64,000 nt of DNA from Pseudomonas sp. URMO17WK12:I11 (GTDB lineage: Bacteria; Pseudomonadota; Gammaproteobacteria; Pseudomonadales; Pseudomonadaceae). The notes beneath the pieces were generated by a model. The model saw nothing but the letters and a program-made list of their open reading frames with translations, did not search any database and had not been told where the DNA came from. The stretch covers positions 456,481-520,480 of the forward strand of contig NZ_VEDF01000003.1 in the NCBI RefSeq assembly GCF_007677725.1, in the 5' to 3' direction. This document shows, piece after piece, positions 1-10,934 of this stretch. Position 1 is the first letter of the stretch. Each line of letters begins with the position of its first letter. The translations under genes were made by a program, and so were the position numbers.

Positions 1-612
1 GCCCAGGGTGTGGCGGCGCAGGCGCCAGGGGCGATGGGTATCGTCGAGCTCGGCGAAGAACAGCGTCCGGCTGTCGTTGGCCCAGGTCATGCTGCCGTCG
101 CAGTCGTCGAAGGGCAGGGCGGTCACGGCACCGCTGGTCAGGTCCTTGACATAGAGGGTATAGATTTCATCGCCGCTGCTATCGACGCTGTAGGCCAGCA
201 GCTGATGGTCGGGGCTCACGCTGAATGCCCCCAGCGACAGGAAACCGCCGCCTGCCAAGGCGTTGGGGTCGAGCAATAGCTGTTCCTGCTGCGGGTCGAC
301 GTCGTTGCTGTCATCGCTCGGGCGCGGGCAGCGATAGTGACGCGGGTACTCATCGCCCGCGGTGGTGCGCGTGTAGTACAGATACGGGCCCCAAGGCGTG
401 GGCAGCGACAGGTCGGTTTCGAGAATGCGGCCCTTGATCTCTTCGAACAGCTGCTCGCGCAGCGGCGCCTGGTCGGCCAGGCAGGCCTGCTGGTAGGCGT
501 TCTCGGCGTGCAGGTACTCGAGCACCTCGGGGCTGTCGCGCTGTTGCAGCCAGGCGTAGGGATCGGCGCCTTGGGCCTGGCGGGCGAGGGGAGGCTGGGG
601 CTTGGTAGGCAT
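1..612 (-). CDS. ptrB: Oligopeptidase B (S9A prolyl oligopeptidase family), N-terminal part
   Basis: The gene begins at an ATG at 610-612 on the minus strand and runs off the left edge, leaving 204 codons. An AAGGA element lies just upstream of the start. The visible part matches the N-terminal region of the family: a PYAWLQQRDSPEV opening, PWGPYLYYTRTTAGDEYPRY, and the first blades of the beta-propeller (YSVDSSGDEIYTLYVKDL, FDDCDGSMTWANDSRTLFF). The family cleaves peptides after basic residues. The Ser-Asp-His catalytic domain would lie outside the window, so activity cannot be judged here. It is divergent from the membrane protein gene at 703. Confidence 0.85.
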   Translation of the reverse strand, partial: MPTKPQPPLARQAQGADPYAWLQQRDSPEVLEYLHAENAYQQACLADQAPLREQLFEEIKGRILETDLSLPTPWGPYLYYTRTTAGDEYPRHYRCPRPSDDSNDVDPQQEQLLLDPNALAGGGFLSLGAFSVSPDHQLLAYSVDSSGDEIYTLYVKDLTSGAVTALPFDDCDGSMTWANDSRTLFFAELDDTHRPWRLRRHTLG

Positions 613-702
613 CGGGGATCCTTGAGCGGAACAGGGAGACGCTGTCTGCGCCCTGAAAAGTGTTTATCATAGGCATCTCTTCGCCTGGCTTGCACGAACA
701 CC

Positions 703-1188
703 ATGATCGAGAACGAATACACCTTCGCCTGGGGCCTTTATGTAGTCGCGGCGCTCGGCTGCCTGCTGGTGGGCTTCAAAATCACCGGGTGGATGTGGCG
801 CTGGCTGCGCGAACCGCTGCGAGTGATCATTGCCGTGCTGTTGCTGACGCCGACCATCGTCGACCCGGTCAAGGACAGCTTCGCCCCGGCCATCGCCATC
901 ACTGCCCTGGATCTGGCCTTCAAGGTCGGCAGCAATGCCTGGCGGGCGATCTCCGATATTGCCATGTACGGCATGATCGCCTTCGCCCTGTATATCGTCT
1001 TCGTGCTGGTTCGCTGGCCGTTGGAAAAGCGCGCCCGCGAGCGTCGCGCCCAGGCCGACGCCGCCGCACAGCGCCGCGCCGCCGAGGACCACGCGGTGGT
1101 GGTCGATGCGCCGCTGGCGGCCGAGCGCCAGGATCGCTACCGCAGTGCTCCGGCGCCTGTCGGCGGTCGGGTCGAGCCACGCTTGTAA
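703..1188 (+). CDS. Conserved inner-membrane protein of unknown function
   Basis: This 161-residue protein has about three hydrophobic segments, near residues 10-30, 42-65 and 88-108. They are followed by a very basic, Arg/Ala-rich cytoplasmic tail (EKRARERRAQAD). I do not recognise a functional family beyond conserved Pseudomonas membrane proteins. It opens a co-directional run of six genes ending with pxpC, and the next gene follows after 13 bases. It may share a regulatory region with the divergent oligopeptidase gene. No catalytic motif is visible. Confidence 0.75.
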   Translation: MIENEYTFAWGLYVVAALGCLLVGFKITGWMWRWLREPLRVIIAVLLLTPTIVDPVKDSFAPAIAITALDLAFKVGSNAWRAISDIAMYGMIAFALYIVFVLVRWPLEKRARERRAQADAAAQRRAAEDHAVVVDAPLAAERQDRYRSAPAPVGGRVEPRL

Positions 1189-1201
1189 GCGGAGATAGCG
1201 C

Positions 1202-1975
1202 ATGTGTGAACTGCTGGGCATGAGTGCCAACGTCCCCACCGACATCGTCTTCAGTTTCACCGGGCTGATGCAGCGCGGCGGGCGCACTGGCCCGCACCGC
1301 GACGGTTGGGGTATCGGTTTCTACGAGGGGCGCGGCCTGCGTCTGTTCCAGGACCCGGCGGCCAGCAGCGAATCGGAAGTGGCCAACCTGGTGCAGCGCT
1401 ATCCGATCAAGAGCGAGGTGGTGATCGGGCACATTCGCCAGGCCAACGTTGGCCGGGTGTGCCTGTCCAATACCCATCCGTTCGTGCGCGAGATGTGGGG
1501 CCGCAACTGGTGCTTCGCGCACAATGGCCAGCTTGGTGCGTTCAGTGGCGAGGCGACGTTCTATCGCCCGGTAGGCGACACTGACAGCGAAGCGGCATTC
1601 TGCGACTTGCTCAACCGCATTCGCGCGGCCTTCCCCGAGCCTGTTGAAGTCGAACAGCTGCTGCCGGTGCTGGTCGAAGCCTGTGCCGGCTACCGCAGCA
1701 AGGGCGTCTTCAATTGCCTGCTGTCAGACGGCGACTGGCTGTTCTGCTTCTGCTCGACCAAGCTGGTTCACATCACCCGACGCGCCCCGTTCGGCCCGGC
1801 ACGCCTGAAGGATGTCGACCTGATCGTTGATTTTCATACCCAAACCACACCCAATGATGTGGTGACGGTGATCGCCACCGAGGCCTTGACCGAGAACGAG
1901 ACCTGGCGGCGCTACGAACCGGGCCAATGGGGCCTGTGGCGCCACGGAGAGTGCGTTTCGCAAGGCCAGAGCTAA
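1202..1975 (+). CDS. yafJ: YafJ-type class II glutamine amidotransferase
   Basis: The protein starts MCEL, so Cys2 becomes the N-terminal nucleophile after Met removal, as in class II (Ntn) amidotransferases. GPHRDGWGIGFY, GHIRQANVG and CFAHNGQL are the usual glutamine-binding-pocket motifs of the YafJ/Dug3/EgtC branch. The length of 257 aa fits a stand-alone GATase domain. The family hydrolyses a gamma-glutamyl amide; the physiological acceptor of YafJ is not established. It lies upstream of pxpABC with short gaps, which hints at gamma-glutamyl or 5-oxoproline metabolism, but that link is inference. Confidence 0.88.
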   Translation: MCELLGMSANVPTDIVFSFTGLMQRGGRTGPHRDGWGIGFYEGRGLRLFQDPAASSESEVANLVQRYPIKSEVVIGHIRQANVGRVCLSNTHPFVREMWGRNWCFAHNGQLGAFSGEATFYRPVGDTDSEAAFCDLLNRIRAAFPEPVEVEQLLPVLVEACAGYRSKGVFNCLLSDGDWLFCFCSTKLVHITRRAPFGPARLKDVDLIVDFHTQTTPNDVVTVIATEALTENETWRRYEPGQWGLWRHGECVSQGQS

Positions 1976-1984
1976 GGATGCTGC

Positions 1985-2506
1985 ATGTTCAGAAGTTACC
2001 TGCGGTTGCTGCTGTTCACGGTCGGCCTGTTGGCCGGTATCCAGGTGCCCGGGCTGGTCAAGGACTACAGCCAGCGGGTCGAGGCGCACCTGTTCGAGTC
2101 GCGCCAGGCGCTCGACGGCTTCAAGCAGACCGCCGAGCGCTTCTTCAACGGCGACCTGCAAGCCCTGGTGCGTCACTACCGCGCCAGCGATGACCCGGTC
2201 TTCAACAGCGACGCCAACAGCATCGAGAGCCTGCTGATCCGCAATCAGCTGCTCGAAGACGAATGGCAGGCCCTGCAAGGCGGCTGGTTGAGCCGTACCT
2301 GGCATGTCCTGGTACAGCCGGATCGGCAACTGCGTGAAGAAACCCTCAACGCCTACAGCTACCAGATCCTGCTGGTACCCGAAGCCATCGCCTGGGGTAT
2401 CGGCACAGGGTTCGTGCTGGCCCTTGTGGTCGAGAGCCTGCTGCTGGGGCTGGGTTGGGTGATACTGGGCGGACGCCGCGCGGCGGTCAAAGAGAGCTGG
2501 CGCTGA
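1985..2506 (+). CDS. DUF2937 family membrane protein
   Basis: This 173-aa protein has an N-terminal hydrophobic segment (residues 5-22) and a C-terminal one (about 135-160). Between them is a soluble region rich in charged residues ([25 protein letters not shown]). That two-TM architecture and the sequence fit DUF2937. Biochemical function is unknown. It starts 9 bases after the YafJ stop and lies 41 bases before pxpA, so it is probably cotranscribed with both. An extracytoplasmic central domain anchored at both ends is the simplest topology, but this is inference. Confidence 0.78.
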   Translation: MFRSYLRLLLFTVGLLAGIQVPGLVKDYSQRVEAHLFESRQALDGFKQTAERFFNGDLQALVRHYRASDDPVFNSDANSIESLLIRNQLLEDEWQALQGGWLSRTWHVLVQPDRQLREETLNAYSYQILLVPEAIAWGIGTGFVLALVVESLLLGLGWVILGGRRAAVKESWR

Positions 2507-2547
2507 TCGCCAAGGTCCTGCCGGCGCAGACACAGGAGCATGTTCAG

Positions 2548-3297
2548 TTGAAACCCCTGCTACTCAATTGCGACATGGGCGAGAGCTACGGCAGCTGGCG
2601 CATGGGCCTGGATGCCGAGGTAATGCCCTACATCGATTGCGCCAACATCGCCTGTGGCTATCACGCCGGCGACCCGAGCATCATGCGTCGCACGGTGGCC
2701 CTGGCGCTGGAGCACGGCGTGACCATCGGCGCGCACCCCGCCTACCCGGACCTGGTCGGTTTCGGGCGTCGCGCCATGGCCTGCAGCGCCGACGAAATTC
2801 GCGACCTGCTGCATTACCAGATTGGCGCCCTGGATGGCATCAGCAAGGTGCTGGGCGCCCAAGTGGCTTATGTGAAGCCCCATGGCGCGCTGTACAACGA
2901 CATGATGGCTGACCCGTTGAAACTGCGCACCGTGCTCGAGGCCGTCGCCAGCTACGGCAACGGTCTGCCACTGATGCTCATGGCCACTGCCGACGACAGC
3001 GCCGCCCAAGCGCTAGGCGATGAGATCGGGGTGCCGCTGTGGTTCGAGGCCTTCGCCGATCGCGCCTATACCGCCAGCGGTCATCTGCTCTCGCGGCGCC
3101 TGCCCGGCGCGGTGCACCATGACTCGGCCCTGGTGGTAGCGCAGGCGCTGTGCCTGGCCCGCGGGGAAGCACTGGTGGCAGTCGATGGCAGTGCGCTGAA
3201 CCTTTCCGCCAGCACCCTCTGCGTGCACGGCGACAACGACAGCTCGGTGGCGGCCGTGCGGCAGATCCGTCAAGCCCTCGATGCGCTGGAAAGCTGA
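2548..3297 (+). CDS. pxpA: 5-oxoprolinase subunit A (LamB/YcsF family)
   Basis: PxpA acts with PxpB and PxpC in ATP-dependent opening of 5-oxoproline (pyroglutamate) to glutamate. The [12 protein letters not shown] opening, [32 protein letters not shown] and [10 protein letters not shown] are the conserved family blocks. I chose the TTG at 2548 because an AGGAG at 2534-2538 lies nine bases upstream and the product is then 249 aa, the usual family length. The frame is open further upstream but would overlap the DUF2937 gene. The stop codon overlaps the pxpB start. Confidence 0.92.
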   Translation: MKPLLLNCDMGESYGSWRMGLDAEVMPYIDCANIACGYHAGDPSIMRRTVALALEHGVTIGAHPAYPDLVGFGRRAMACSADEIRDLLHYQIGALDGISKVLGAQVAYVKPHGALYNDMMADPLKLRTVLEAVASYGNGLPLMLMATADDSAAQALGDEIGVPLWFEAFADRAYTASGHLLSRRLPGAVHHDSALVVAQALCLARGEALVAVDGSALNLSASTLCVHGDNDSSVAAVRQIRQALDALES

Positions 3298-3983
3298 TGG
3301 ACATGCGTATCGAAGTCGTCGCCATCGACAGCCTGATGGTGCGCTTGTTCGACCGTATCGACGAAGCCAACATGCCTTGGATCCTCGCGGCGAACCAGCG
3401 CTTGCGTGCCGCGTTCGGCGCCCATCTGATCGACCTGGTGCCTTCTTACACCACGCTGATGCTGCAGTCTGACCTTGCGCCAAGCCAGGCCAGGGCGTTG
3501 ATCGGCGCAGCGCTGCAACACCTGCAGCCCGACGCCAGCAGCAGTGGGCGTCGTCACGAAATCCCGGTGTGGTATGACCCGAGCGTGGGGCCAGAACTAC
3601 CCTTGCTGGCAGCTCGCAGCGGGTTGGACATGGCGCAGGTGGTGCGCCTGCACACTGAACGCGAATACCCGGTGTTCGCCCTGGGCTTCGCGCCCGGGTT
3701 TGGCTTCATGGGGCTGGTCGACGAACGCCTGGCCAGCCCGCGCCTGAGCATCCCGCGCAAGCGCGTGGCGGCCGGCAGCGTGGGCATCGCTGAACGGCAG
3801 ACGGCCGCTTATCCAGCGGCGTCGCCGGGGGGCTGGAACCTGATCGGGCGAACGCCTGCGCGTTTGTTCGACCGCGCCCGCGAGAACTATAGTTTGCTGC
3901 AGCCAGGCGATCGGGTGCGGTTCGTGGCTGTGTCGCGTGACGAATTCATGGCGTTGGGTGGGGATGTGGAGGCCCAGGCATGA
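3297..3983 (+). CDS. pxpB: 5-oxoprolinase subunit B (KipI family)
   Basis: This is the KipI/allophanate hydrolase subunit 1-like partner of PxpC. Diagnostic blocks are IPVWYDPSVGPELP, REYPVFALGFAPGFGFMGLV and IPRKRVAAGSVGIAERQTAAYP. The ATG at 3297 overlaps the pxpA stop in the order ATGA-like coupling and gives 228 aa, the typical size. An internal ATG two codons later is possible. The 3' end overlaps pxpC by four bases, so the three subunits are translationally coupled. Confidence 0.92.
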   Translation: MDMRIEVVAIDSLMVRLFDRIDEANMPWILAANQRLRAAFGAHLIDLVPSYTTLMLQSDLAPSQARALIGAALQHLQPDASSSGRRHEIPVWYDPSVGPELPLLAARSGLDMAQVVRLHTEREYPVFALGFAPGFGFMGLVDERLASPRLSIPRKRVAAGSVGIAERQTAAYPAASPGGWNLIGRTPARLFDRARENYSLLQPGDRVRFVAVSRDEFMALGGDVEAQA

Positions 3984-4897
3984 AGCGATTGCAGGTCGAG
4001 GCCAGCACCGCGCTGTGCCAATTGCAGGATGCCGGGCGATTCGGTGTGCGGCACCTGGGGATTACCCAAGGCGGCGCCCTGGATTGGGTCGCCATGCAGT
4101 GGGCCAACTGGCTGCTTGGCAATGCGTTGACGGCGCCGGTGATCGAAGTGGCACTGGGTGGTTTCGCGTTGCTGGCCGAGGATGATTGCGTACTGGCACT
4201 GGCCGGCGCCGATCTGCAGGCGCATGTCGACGACCAGCCCGTGGGACCTTGGCGCAGTTTCAGGGTGAGCGCCGGTCAGCGCCTGACCTTGAAGCAGCCC
4301 AGCCAAGGCGTGCGTGCCTACCTGGCCGCCCCCGGGGGCTGGCTGGCCGAATCAGTGCTGGGCAGTTGTGCGACGGTGATGCGCGAAGCCTTGGGCGGTG
4401 TCGATGGTCAGGGTACAGCGTTAGGCAAGGGCCAGCGGCTTGGCTTCGTGGGTGGTACGCCTGCGCTGCGCGAAGTCCCGGCGGCCCTGCGCCCAAGCTG
4501 TGAGGCCAAGCCGGTGCTCGACCTGGTGATGGGCGCACAGCTTGGTGATTTCAGCGGGCTCAGCGTGTTCGACGTGTTCAATCGTGACTGGACCTTGGAC
4601 AGCCGAGCCGACCGCATGGGCATTCGCCTGTTGGGCCCTGAGCTGGTTTACCAAGGCACACCCATGATTTCCGAAGGCATTGCGCTGGGCGCGGTGCAGG
4701 TGCCTCCCGACGGGCAGCCCATCGTGCTGCTCAACGATCGACAGACCATCGGCGGGTATCCGCGGCTGGGGGCATTGGCGCCGTTGGCGCTGGCACAGCT
4801 GGCGCAGTGCATGCCGGGTTCGAAGGTCCGCTTCAGGCCGGTGGTACAAGAGCAAGCCTGGCAACAGCACCAGGCCTACTTGGGGCGTTGGCGTTGA
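3980..4897 (+). CDS. pxpC: 5-oxoprolinase subunit C (biotin-dependent carboxyltransferase-like, KipA family)
   Basis: This 305-aa protein carries the family signature LQDAGRFGVRHLGITQGGALDW near residues 15-36, and RADRMGIRLLGP plus PPDGQPIVLLNDRQTIGGYP toward the C-terminus. It completes the PxpABC 5-oxoprolinase, a housekeeping repair enzyme for spontaneously formed 5-oxoproline. The start overlaps pxpB by four bases (ATGA). A short perfect hairpin (AGGCGC/GCGCCT, 4898-4912) immediately follows the stop. It has no T-run, so it may mark the 3' end rather than be a strong terminator. Confidence 0.93.
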   Translation: MKRLQVEASTALCQLQDAGRFGVRHLGITQGGALDWVAMQWANWLLGNALTAPVIEVALGGFALLAEDDCVLALAGADLQAHVDDQPVGPWRSFRVSAGQRLTLKQPSQGVRAYLAAPGGWLAESVLGSCATVMREALGGVDGQGTALGKGQRLGFVGGTPALREVPAALRPSCEAKPVLDLVMGAQLGDFSGLSVFDVFNRDWTLDSRADRMGIRLLGPELVYQGTPMISEGIALGAVQVPPDGQPIVLLNDRQTIGGYPRLGALAPLALAQLAQCMPGSKVRFRPVVQEQAWQQHQAYLGRWR

Positions 4898-4946
4898 AGG
4901 CGCCGAGCGCCTGACGGGCTACTGAGCAGCGTTGCACCCGGCAGCG

Positions 4947-6125
4947 TCACTTGGACAGATAGCGCATCCCTTCTTCCAGGCCTTGCAGGGTCAGCGGATA
5001 CATCCTGTCCTCGATCAGGTCACGCACCAGGTGGGTCGAGGCGGTGTACTCCCAGGCGTGCTTGGGATACGGGTTGATCCAGATGATTTTCTTGAATTTC
5101 TCCATGAAGCGCTGCATCCACACATACCCGGCTTCTTCGTTCCAGTGCTCGACGCTACCGCCTGGCTGAGTGATCTCATAGGGCGCCATGGCCGCGTCGC
5201 CGACGAAGATCACTTTGTAGTCGTCCCCGTACTTGTGCAGCAGATCGAACGTGGAAAACCGCTCTGAGGTACGGCGCAGGTTGTTCTTCCACACTGACTC
5301 GTACACGAAGTTGTGGAAGTAGTAGTACTCCAGGTGCTTGAACTCGGTCTTGCAGGCCGAAAACAGTTCCTCGCAGACCTTGATATGCGCGTCCATGGAG
5401 CCGCCAATGTCGAACAGCAACAGCAGTTTGACGGTATTGCGCCGCTCAGGGCGCATCTGGATGTTCAGCAGGCCGGCGTCACGCGCGGTGTGATCGATGG
5501 TGCCATCGATATCCAGTTCCTCGGCGGCGCCTTCGCGGGCGAACTTGCGCAGACGACGCAGCGCTAGCTTGATGTTGCGCGTGCCCAGCTCGACCTGGTC
5601 ATCGAGGTTCTTGTATTCCCGCTGGTCCCAGACCTTGACCGCCTTGCCCTGACGCTTGCCAGCCTCGCCAACGCGAATACCCTCTGGGTTGAAACCGCCC
5701 GAGCCGAACGGGCTGGTGCCGCCGGTACCGATCCATTTATTACCGCCGGCGTGGCGCTCTTTCTGCTCTTCGAGGCGCTGCTTGAATGCCTCGATCAGCT
5801 TGTCCAGGCCACCCAGAGACTGGATCTGCGCGCGTTCCTCATCGCTCAGCGAGCGCTCGAATTCCTTGCGCAGCCAGTCTTCCGGGATCATCGCCTCAAT
5901 CTGCTGATCAAGGTTTTCCAGGCCCTTGAAGTAGGCGGCGAAGGCGCGGTCGAACTTGTCGAAATGGCGTTCGTCCTTGACCAGGATGGCCCGGGCCAGG
6001 TAATAGAACGCGTCCATGTCGGCGAACACCACGCCCTTTTGCAGGGCATGGTGCAGGTCGAGCAGCTCGCGCACCGACACCGGCACCTTGGCCGCGCGCA
6101 TTTCGTTGAACAGGTTAAGCAGCAT
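4947..6125 (-). CDS. VWA domain protein, CoxE-like
   Basis: This 392-aa protein has a C-terminal von Willebrand A domain. Its MIDAS-type motif appears as LLLLFDIGGSMDAH, followed by YYFHNFVYESVW and VIFVGDAAMAPYE. The N-terminal half is charged and helical (KEFERSLSDEERAQIQSLGG). VWA proteins of this type pair with MoxR AAA+ ATPases, which use them as adaptors for remodelling or metal insertion. The MoxR gene lies just upstream with a 13-base gap. The client is unknown. Confidence 0.88.
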   Translation of the reverse strand: MLLNLFNEMRAAKVPVSVRELLDLHHALQKGVVFADMDAFYYLARAILVKDERHFDKFDRAFAAYFKGLENLDQQIEAMIPEDWLRKEFERSLSDEERAQIQSLGGLDKLIEAFKQRLEEQKERHAGGNKWIGTGGTSPFGSGGFNPEGIRVGEAGKRQGKAVKVWDQREYKNLDDQVELGTRNIKLALRRLRKFAREGAAEELDIDGTIDHTARDAGLLNIQMRPERRNTVKLLLLFDIGGSMDAHIKVCEELFSACKTEFKHLEYYYFHNFVYESVWKNNLRRTSERFSTFDLLHKYGDDYKVIFVGDAAMAPYEITQPGGSVEHWNEEAGYVWMQRFMEKFKKIIWINPYPKHAWEYTASTHLVRDLIEDRMYPLTLQGLEEGMRYLSK

Positions 6126-6138
6126 CGCCCGCCTCCTG

Positions 6139-6984
<846 letters not shown>

Positions 6985-7156
6985 GACGCATTCCTCTGCA
7001 GGCCTGCCGGGGTCACAGGTCCCGGCCTGCAGGTGCAGGCAGCTCAAGGACCGACGCAAGCGACAGTTGATTGATGTGCACCGGACTATAACGCGCGGCT
7101 TCGGCGCTGAAAACGCAGACCGGGTATTCAGTCCCTGAATGGCCCGTCACGTTCAT

Positions 7157-8230
7157 TCAGTCGGAATCAGGCGCCGGCTGCTCGTAGCGTGCGCTGAAGG
7201 CCTGCACGAAGCCATTGCGCAGGATCTGCAGAAACGCCTCGAAGCCGCTGATGTTCTGCTGATGGACGCTGCCACTGAGTTCGACGCGGGTTGCGAACTG
7301 GTTTTTCGGCTGGTTCTTGAGCACGGTTTCCGTAGCACCGACCACCGCTTCCCAGATCGAGCGGAACAAGCCCTTGTCTTTGTTTTCGACGTCCTGCTGC
7401 CAATCGAACACATCGACATCGCGCAGCAAAGGTTTGATGTAGCCATGCAATCGACCATTTTCGGCCTGGGCTTCGATCACCACGTCGCCGTGGCCTGCAT
7501 TGAAGTCGAACTTGCCGTAGGCACTGGCGAAATCATTGAGTCTGCGCAACTCGATGCCGGTAGCGCGCAAGCGGAATTCAAAATCGTCGAAGTCACTGAA
7601 GGGGTCGAAGGTAGCACGACTTTCGACCTTGGCATCCCCGGCAATCAGCGCGGTGCCGTCGAAACTGGCATCGCGCCGGCCTTGCTGATCGCGCACGTTG
7701 GTCAAGTTGCGGATGTCGGCGGTCAATTGCGTGGCCTTGAGGTTGACCGGCGGCTTGGAATTGAAGTTGCGAAAGGTCAGCGTGCCGTTGTCGATGTGCA
7801 ACTCGTTGAGGGTGATGGGCAGCAGTTTGTCCAGCTGCTGGCGCCAGTCGGTGCCTTGGCCGGTCTGCGAAGCCTGTTTGCTGCCGCCATCGACAAAGTT
7901 GAGTTCGGGTCGATCGAACACTACCTTGGCTACCACGGCGCGATCATGGATCAAGGCATACCAACTGACCGACAGGTCGATCAATGGCGCATCGAGCAGC
8001 GGCACTGGCACTTTGCCGGTAGTCTTGACGATTTTCAGGCCATGTATCTGATAGGCACCGCGCCACCAGGCGAGATCCACGTCGGTCACCTGGCCACGGT
8101 ATTCGCCCATGTCGGCCAGTTTTTCATTGAGGTAATTGCGCACCAGATGCGGCAAGGCCAGGTGTAGCGCCACTATCAGCAGCACCAGGGTGGCCAGGGC
8201 AATCAGCGGCCGGCGATATCGCGCTTTCAT
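7157..8230 (-). CDS. DUF748/AsmA-like envelope protein
   Basis: This is a 357-aa protein with one N-terminal membrane anchor (residues 8-30, PLIALATLVLLIVALHLALP). A long periplasmic beta-rich region follows, with the DUF748 blocks DVDLAWWRGAYQIHGLKI, SVSWYALIHDRAVVAKVVFDRPELNF and TALIAGDAKVESRATFDPF. DUF748 proteins belong to the AsmA-like group thought to act in envelope lipid homeostasis. The start at 8230 follows GGAGAG; an upstream in-frame ATG at 8266 is less likely. The gene is divergent from cysK. A small perfect inverted repeat (ATTCAG-TCC-CTGAAT, 7126-7140) lies just beyond its 3' end. Confidence 0.82.
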   Translation of the reverse strand: MKARYRRPLIALATLVLLIVALHLALPHLVRNYLNEKLADMGEYRGQVTDVDLAWWRGAYQIHGLKIVKTTGKVPVPLLDAPLIDLSVSWYALIHDRAVVAKVVFDRPELNFVDGGSKQASQTGQGTDWRQQLDKLLPITLNELHIDNGTLTFRNFNSKPPVNLKATQLTADIRNLTNVRDQQGRRDASFDGTALIAGDAKVESRATFDPFSDFDDFEFRLRATGIELRRLNDFASAYGKFDFNAGHGDVVIEAQAENGRLHGYIKPLLRDVDVFDWQQDVENKDKGLFRSIWEAVVGATETVLKNQPKNQFATRVELSGSVHQQNISGFEAFLQILRNGFVQAFSARYEQPAPDSD

Positions 8231-8361
8231 CGCAAGGCTCTCCAGGGTCGATTGTGGGTTGACCACGGGCCGCGGCCTGCGGTTCGAATGCTTTACTGGC
8301 CAGCGAGGCGGGCTTACCCTTGGGGTCTTTCCTGTTGTTTTCCATGTTCAAGGACCCTGCC

Positions 8362-9336
<975 letters not shown>

Positions 9337-9342
9337 GGCGAC

Positions 9343-9453
9343 AAGCTGCCTGGCGGCAAGCCTCAAGCTTCAAGTAAGAGCAACGGCGTGGCCCATGCGG
9401 ACGCGCTTTTGCTTGCCGCTAGGCAGCCCGCAGCTTGCGGCTTATGATGGCGG
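9343..9453. repeat. Imperfect intergenic palindromic repeat
   Basis: Between cysK and the lpxO-like gene lie AAGCTGC, GGCGGCAAGC, GCTTGCCGCT and GCAGCTTGCGGCTT in opposing orientations. They form an imperfect large inverted structure. The same words recur around 22401-22457 after fadD2, so this is a dispersed family of Pseudomonas intergenic palindromes. It may help stop transcription after cysK. Confidence 0.5.
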
Positions 9454-9507
9454 GATGATTTTTTCGGGGCGGGCAGCGCTGGACTGTGCCCCACCTAGGA
9501 GTGTTGC

Positions 9508-10443
9508 ATGACCTTTTCCTTTCTCGCCAAGGCGGGTGTCCTGCTGGTGTTTTTCCTCAGCGTGCTCTACGTGCACCTGCGCGGTAAGGCGCGGTTGCCG
9601 GTGTTGCGCCAGTTCGTCAATCATTCGGCGCTGTTCGCACCTTATAACAGCCTGATGTACCTGTTCTCCGCGGTGCCGTCCAAGCCTTACCTGGACCGCC
9701 AGCGCTTTCCGGAACTCGACGTGCTCAAGGACAACTGGCAGGTGATTCGTGAAGAGGCGATGCGCCTATTCGACGAGGGGTATATCCGCGCCGCCGAAAA
9801 GGACAACGACGCAGGCTTCGGTTCATTCTTCAAGAAAGGTTGGAAACGCTTTTACCTGAAGTGGTACGACAAGCCGCTGCCGTCGGCCGAGGCACTGTGC
9901 CCCAGGACCGTCGAGCTGGTCAGCCGCATTCCCAACGTCAAGGGCGCGATGTTTGCGTTGCTGCCTGGCGGTAGCCACCTGAATCCGCACCGCGACCCGT
10001 TCGCCGGCTCGCTGCGCTATCACCTGGGCCTGTCGACGCCCAACTCCGACGCCTGCCGCATCTATGTCGATGGGCAGGAGTATGCCTGGCGCGACGGTGA
10101 GGACGTGATGTTCGACGAGACCTATGTGCATTGGGTCAAGAACGAAACCGACGTGACCCGGGTGATTCTGTTCTGCGATATCGAACGGCCGTTGAGCAGC
10201 CGCTTGATGACCCGCCTGAACCGCAGTGTCAGCGCCTTCCTCGGCCGCGCCACGGCGCCGCAGAACACCGACGACGAACGCGTGGGCGGAATCAACCAGG
10301 CGTACGCCTGGAGCAAGCGCTTCAGCAACAAGATCAGCACTCACGTCAAACAGTTCAAGCGTGCCAATCCCAAGGCCTACCGTGTTCTGCGGCCGGTCCT
10401 GGCGGTCGTGGTGGCCTATCTGCTGGTGCGCTGGCTGTTCTGA
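9508..10443 (+). CDS. lpxO: LpxO-type aspartyl/asparaginyl beta-hydroxylase family enzyme (lipid A hydroxylase)
   Basis: LpxO enzymes are Fe(II)/2-oxoglutarate dioxygenases that 2-hydroxylate secondary acyl chains of lipid A at the inner membrane. The 311-aa protein has an N-terminal hydrophobic segment (residues 5-25). The iron ligands fit His161 and Asp163 in HLNPHRDPF and His208 in YVHWVKNETDVTRVI. A second hydrophobic stretch ends the protein (VLAVVVAYLLVRWLF). Pseudomonas carry more than one paralog, so the exact acyl position is not predictable. Confidence 0.87.
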   Translation: MTFSFLAKAGVLLVFFLSVLYVHLRGKARLPVLRQFVNHSALFAPYNSLMYLFSAVPSKPYLDRQRFPELDVLKDNWQVIREEAMRLFDEGYIRAAEKDNDAGFGSFFKKGWKRFYLKWYDKPLPSAEALCPRTVELVSRIPNVKGAMFALLPGGSHLNPHRDPFAGSLRYHLGLSTPNSDACRIYVDGQEYAWRDGEDVMFDETYVHWVKNETDVTRVILFCDIERPLSSRLMTRLNRSVSAFLGRATAPQNTDDERVGGINQAYAWSKRFSNKISTHVKQFKRANPKAYRVLRPVLAVVVAYLLVRWLF

Positions 10444-10461
10444 TTTTTCTGCGCAAAGCGC

Positions 10462-10923
10462 CTAGCGCAGCTCCGCGGGGATTGGGTGGCGCAGTACACC
10501 CTCCTCGAACTCCAATGTTCCCGCCTCGCGTTGGGTCAGCAGGTAGTAGATCAAGGTGTCGGCCGACCGCTCGGCTGGCACTGCGACGGCCAGCAACCTG
10601 ATGGCTTTCTCCACCTCGCAGATGCAACCGAATTCGACCAGCGCAGCCTGGACCTGCTCGACCGTCTCTGGCGGCTTGACCAGCACGCGAAACACCGATG
10701 CCCCCGCGCTGGCTTGCAGCGTGGCGAACCAAGCCTGCTCGCCCTCGTGGCTAACGCTCACCCGATCGCCTGGGGCAATGCCGTAGACGTGAAAGGGGAT
10801 ACTGTCGACGCGATATTCATCACCCTGTACCGAGTGCGCCCAGAGCCCTTCGACCGAAGCGGGCGGATAGCCGCTGGCATCCTGGGCCAGACGGAACAGG
10901 ATCTTTTTGAACGAGCCGCTCAC
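10462..10923 (-). CDS. DUF4265 domain protein
   Basis: A small soluble protein with the DUF4265 pattern: KKILFRLAQDASGYPPASVEGLWA, GDEYRVDSIPFHVYGIAPGDRVS, and a C-terminal AVPAERSADTLIYYLLTQREAGTLEFEEG. Function is unknown. An ATG at 10965 would overlap the upstream exporter gene by 31 bases and add an Ala/Arg-rich leader that does not look conserved. A GTG at 10923, 11 bases after the exporter stop with GAGG upstream, gives a 153-aa product and is preferred. Confidence 0.75.
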   Translation of the reverse strand: MSGSFKKILFRLAQDASGYPPASVEGLWAHSVQGDEYRVDSIPFHVYGIAPGDRVSVSHEGEQAWFATLQASAGASVFRVLVKPPETVEQVQAALVEFGCICEVEKAIRLLAVAVPAERSADTLIYYLLTQREAGTLEFEEGVLRHPIPAELR

Positions 10924-10934
10924 CCCCTGGCGCC

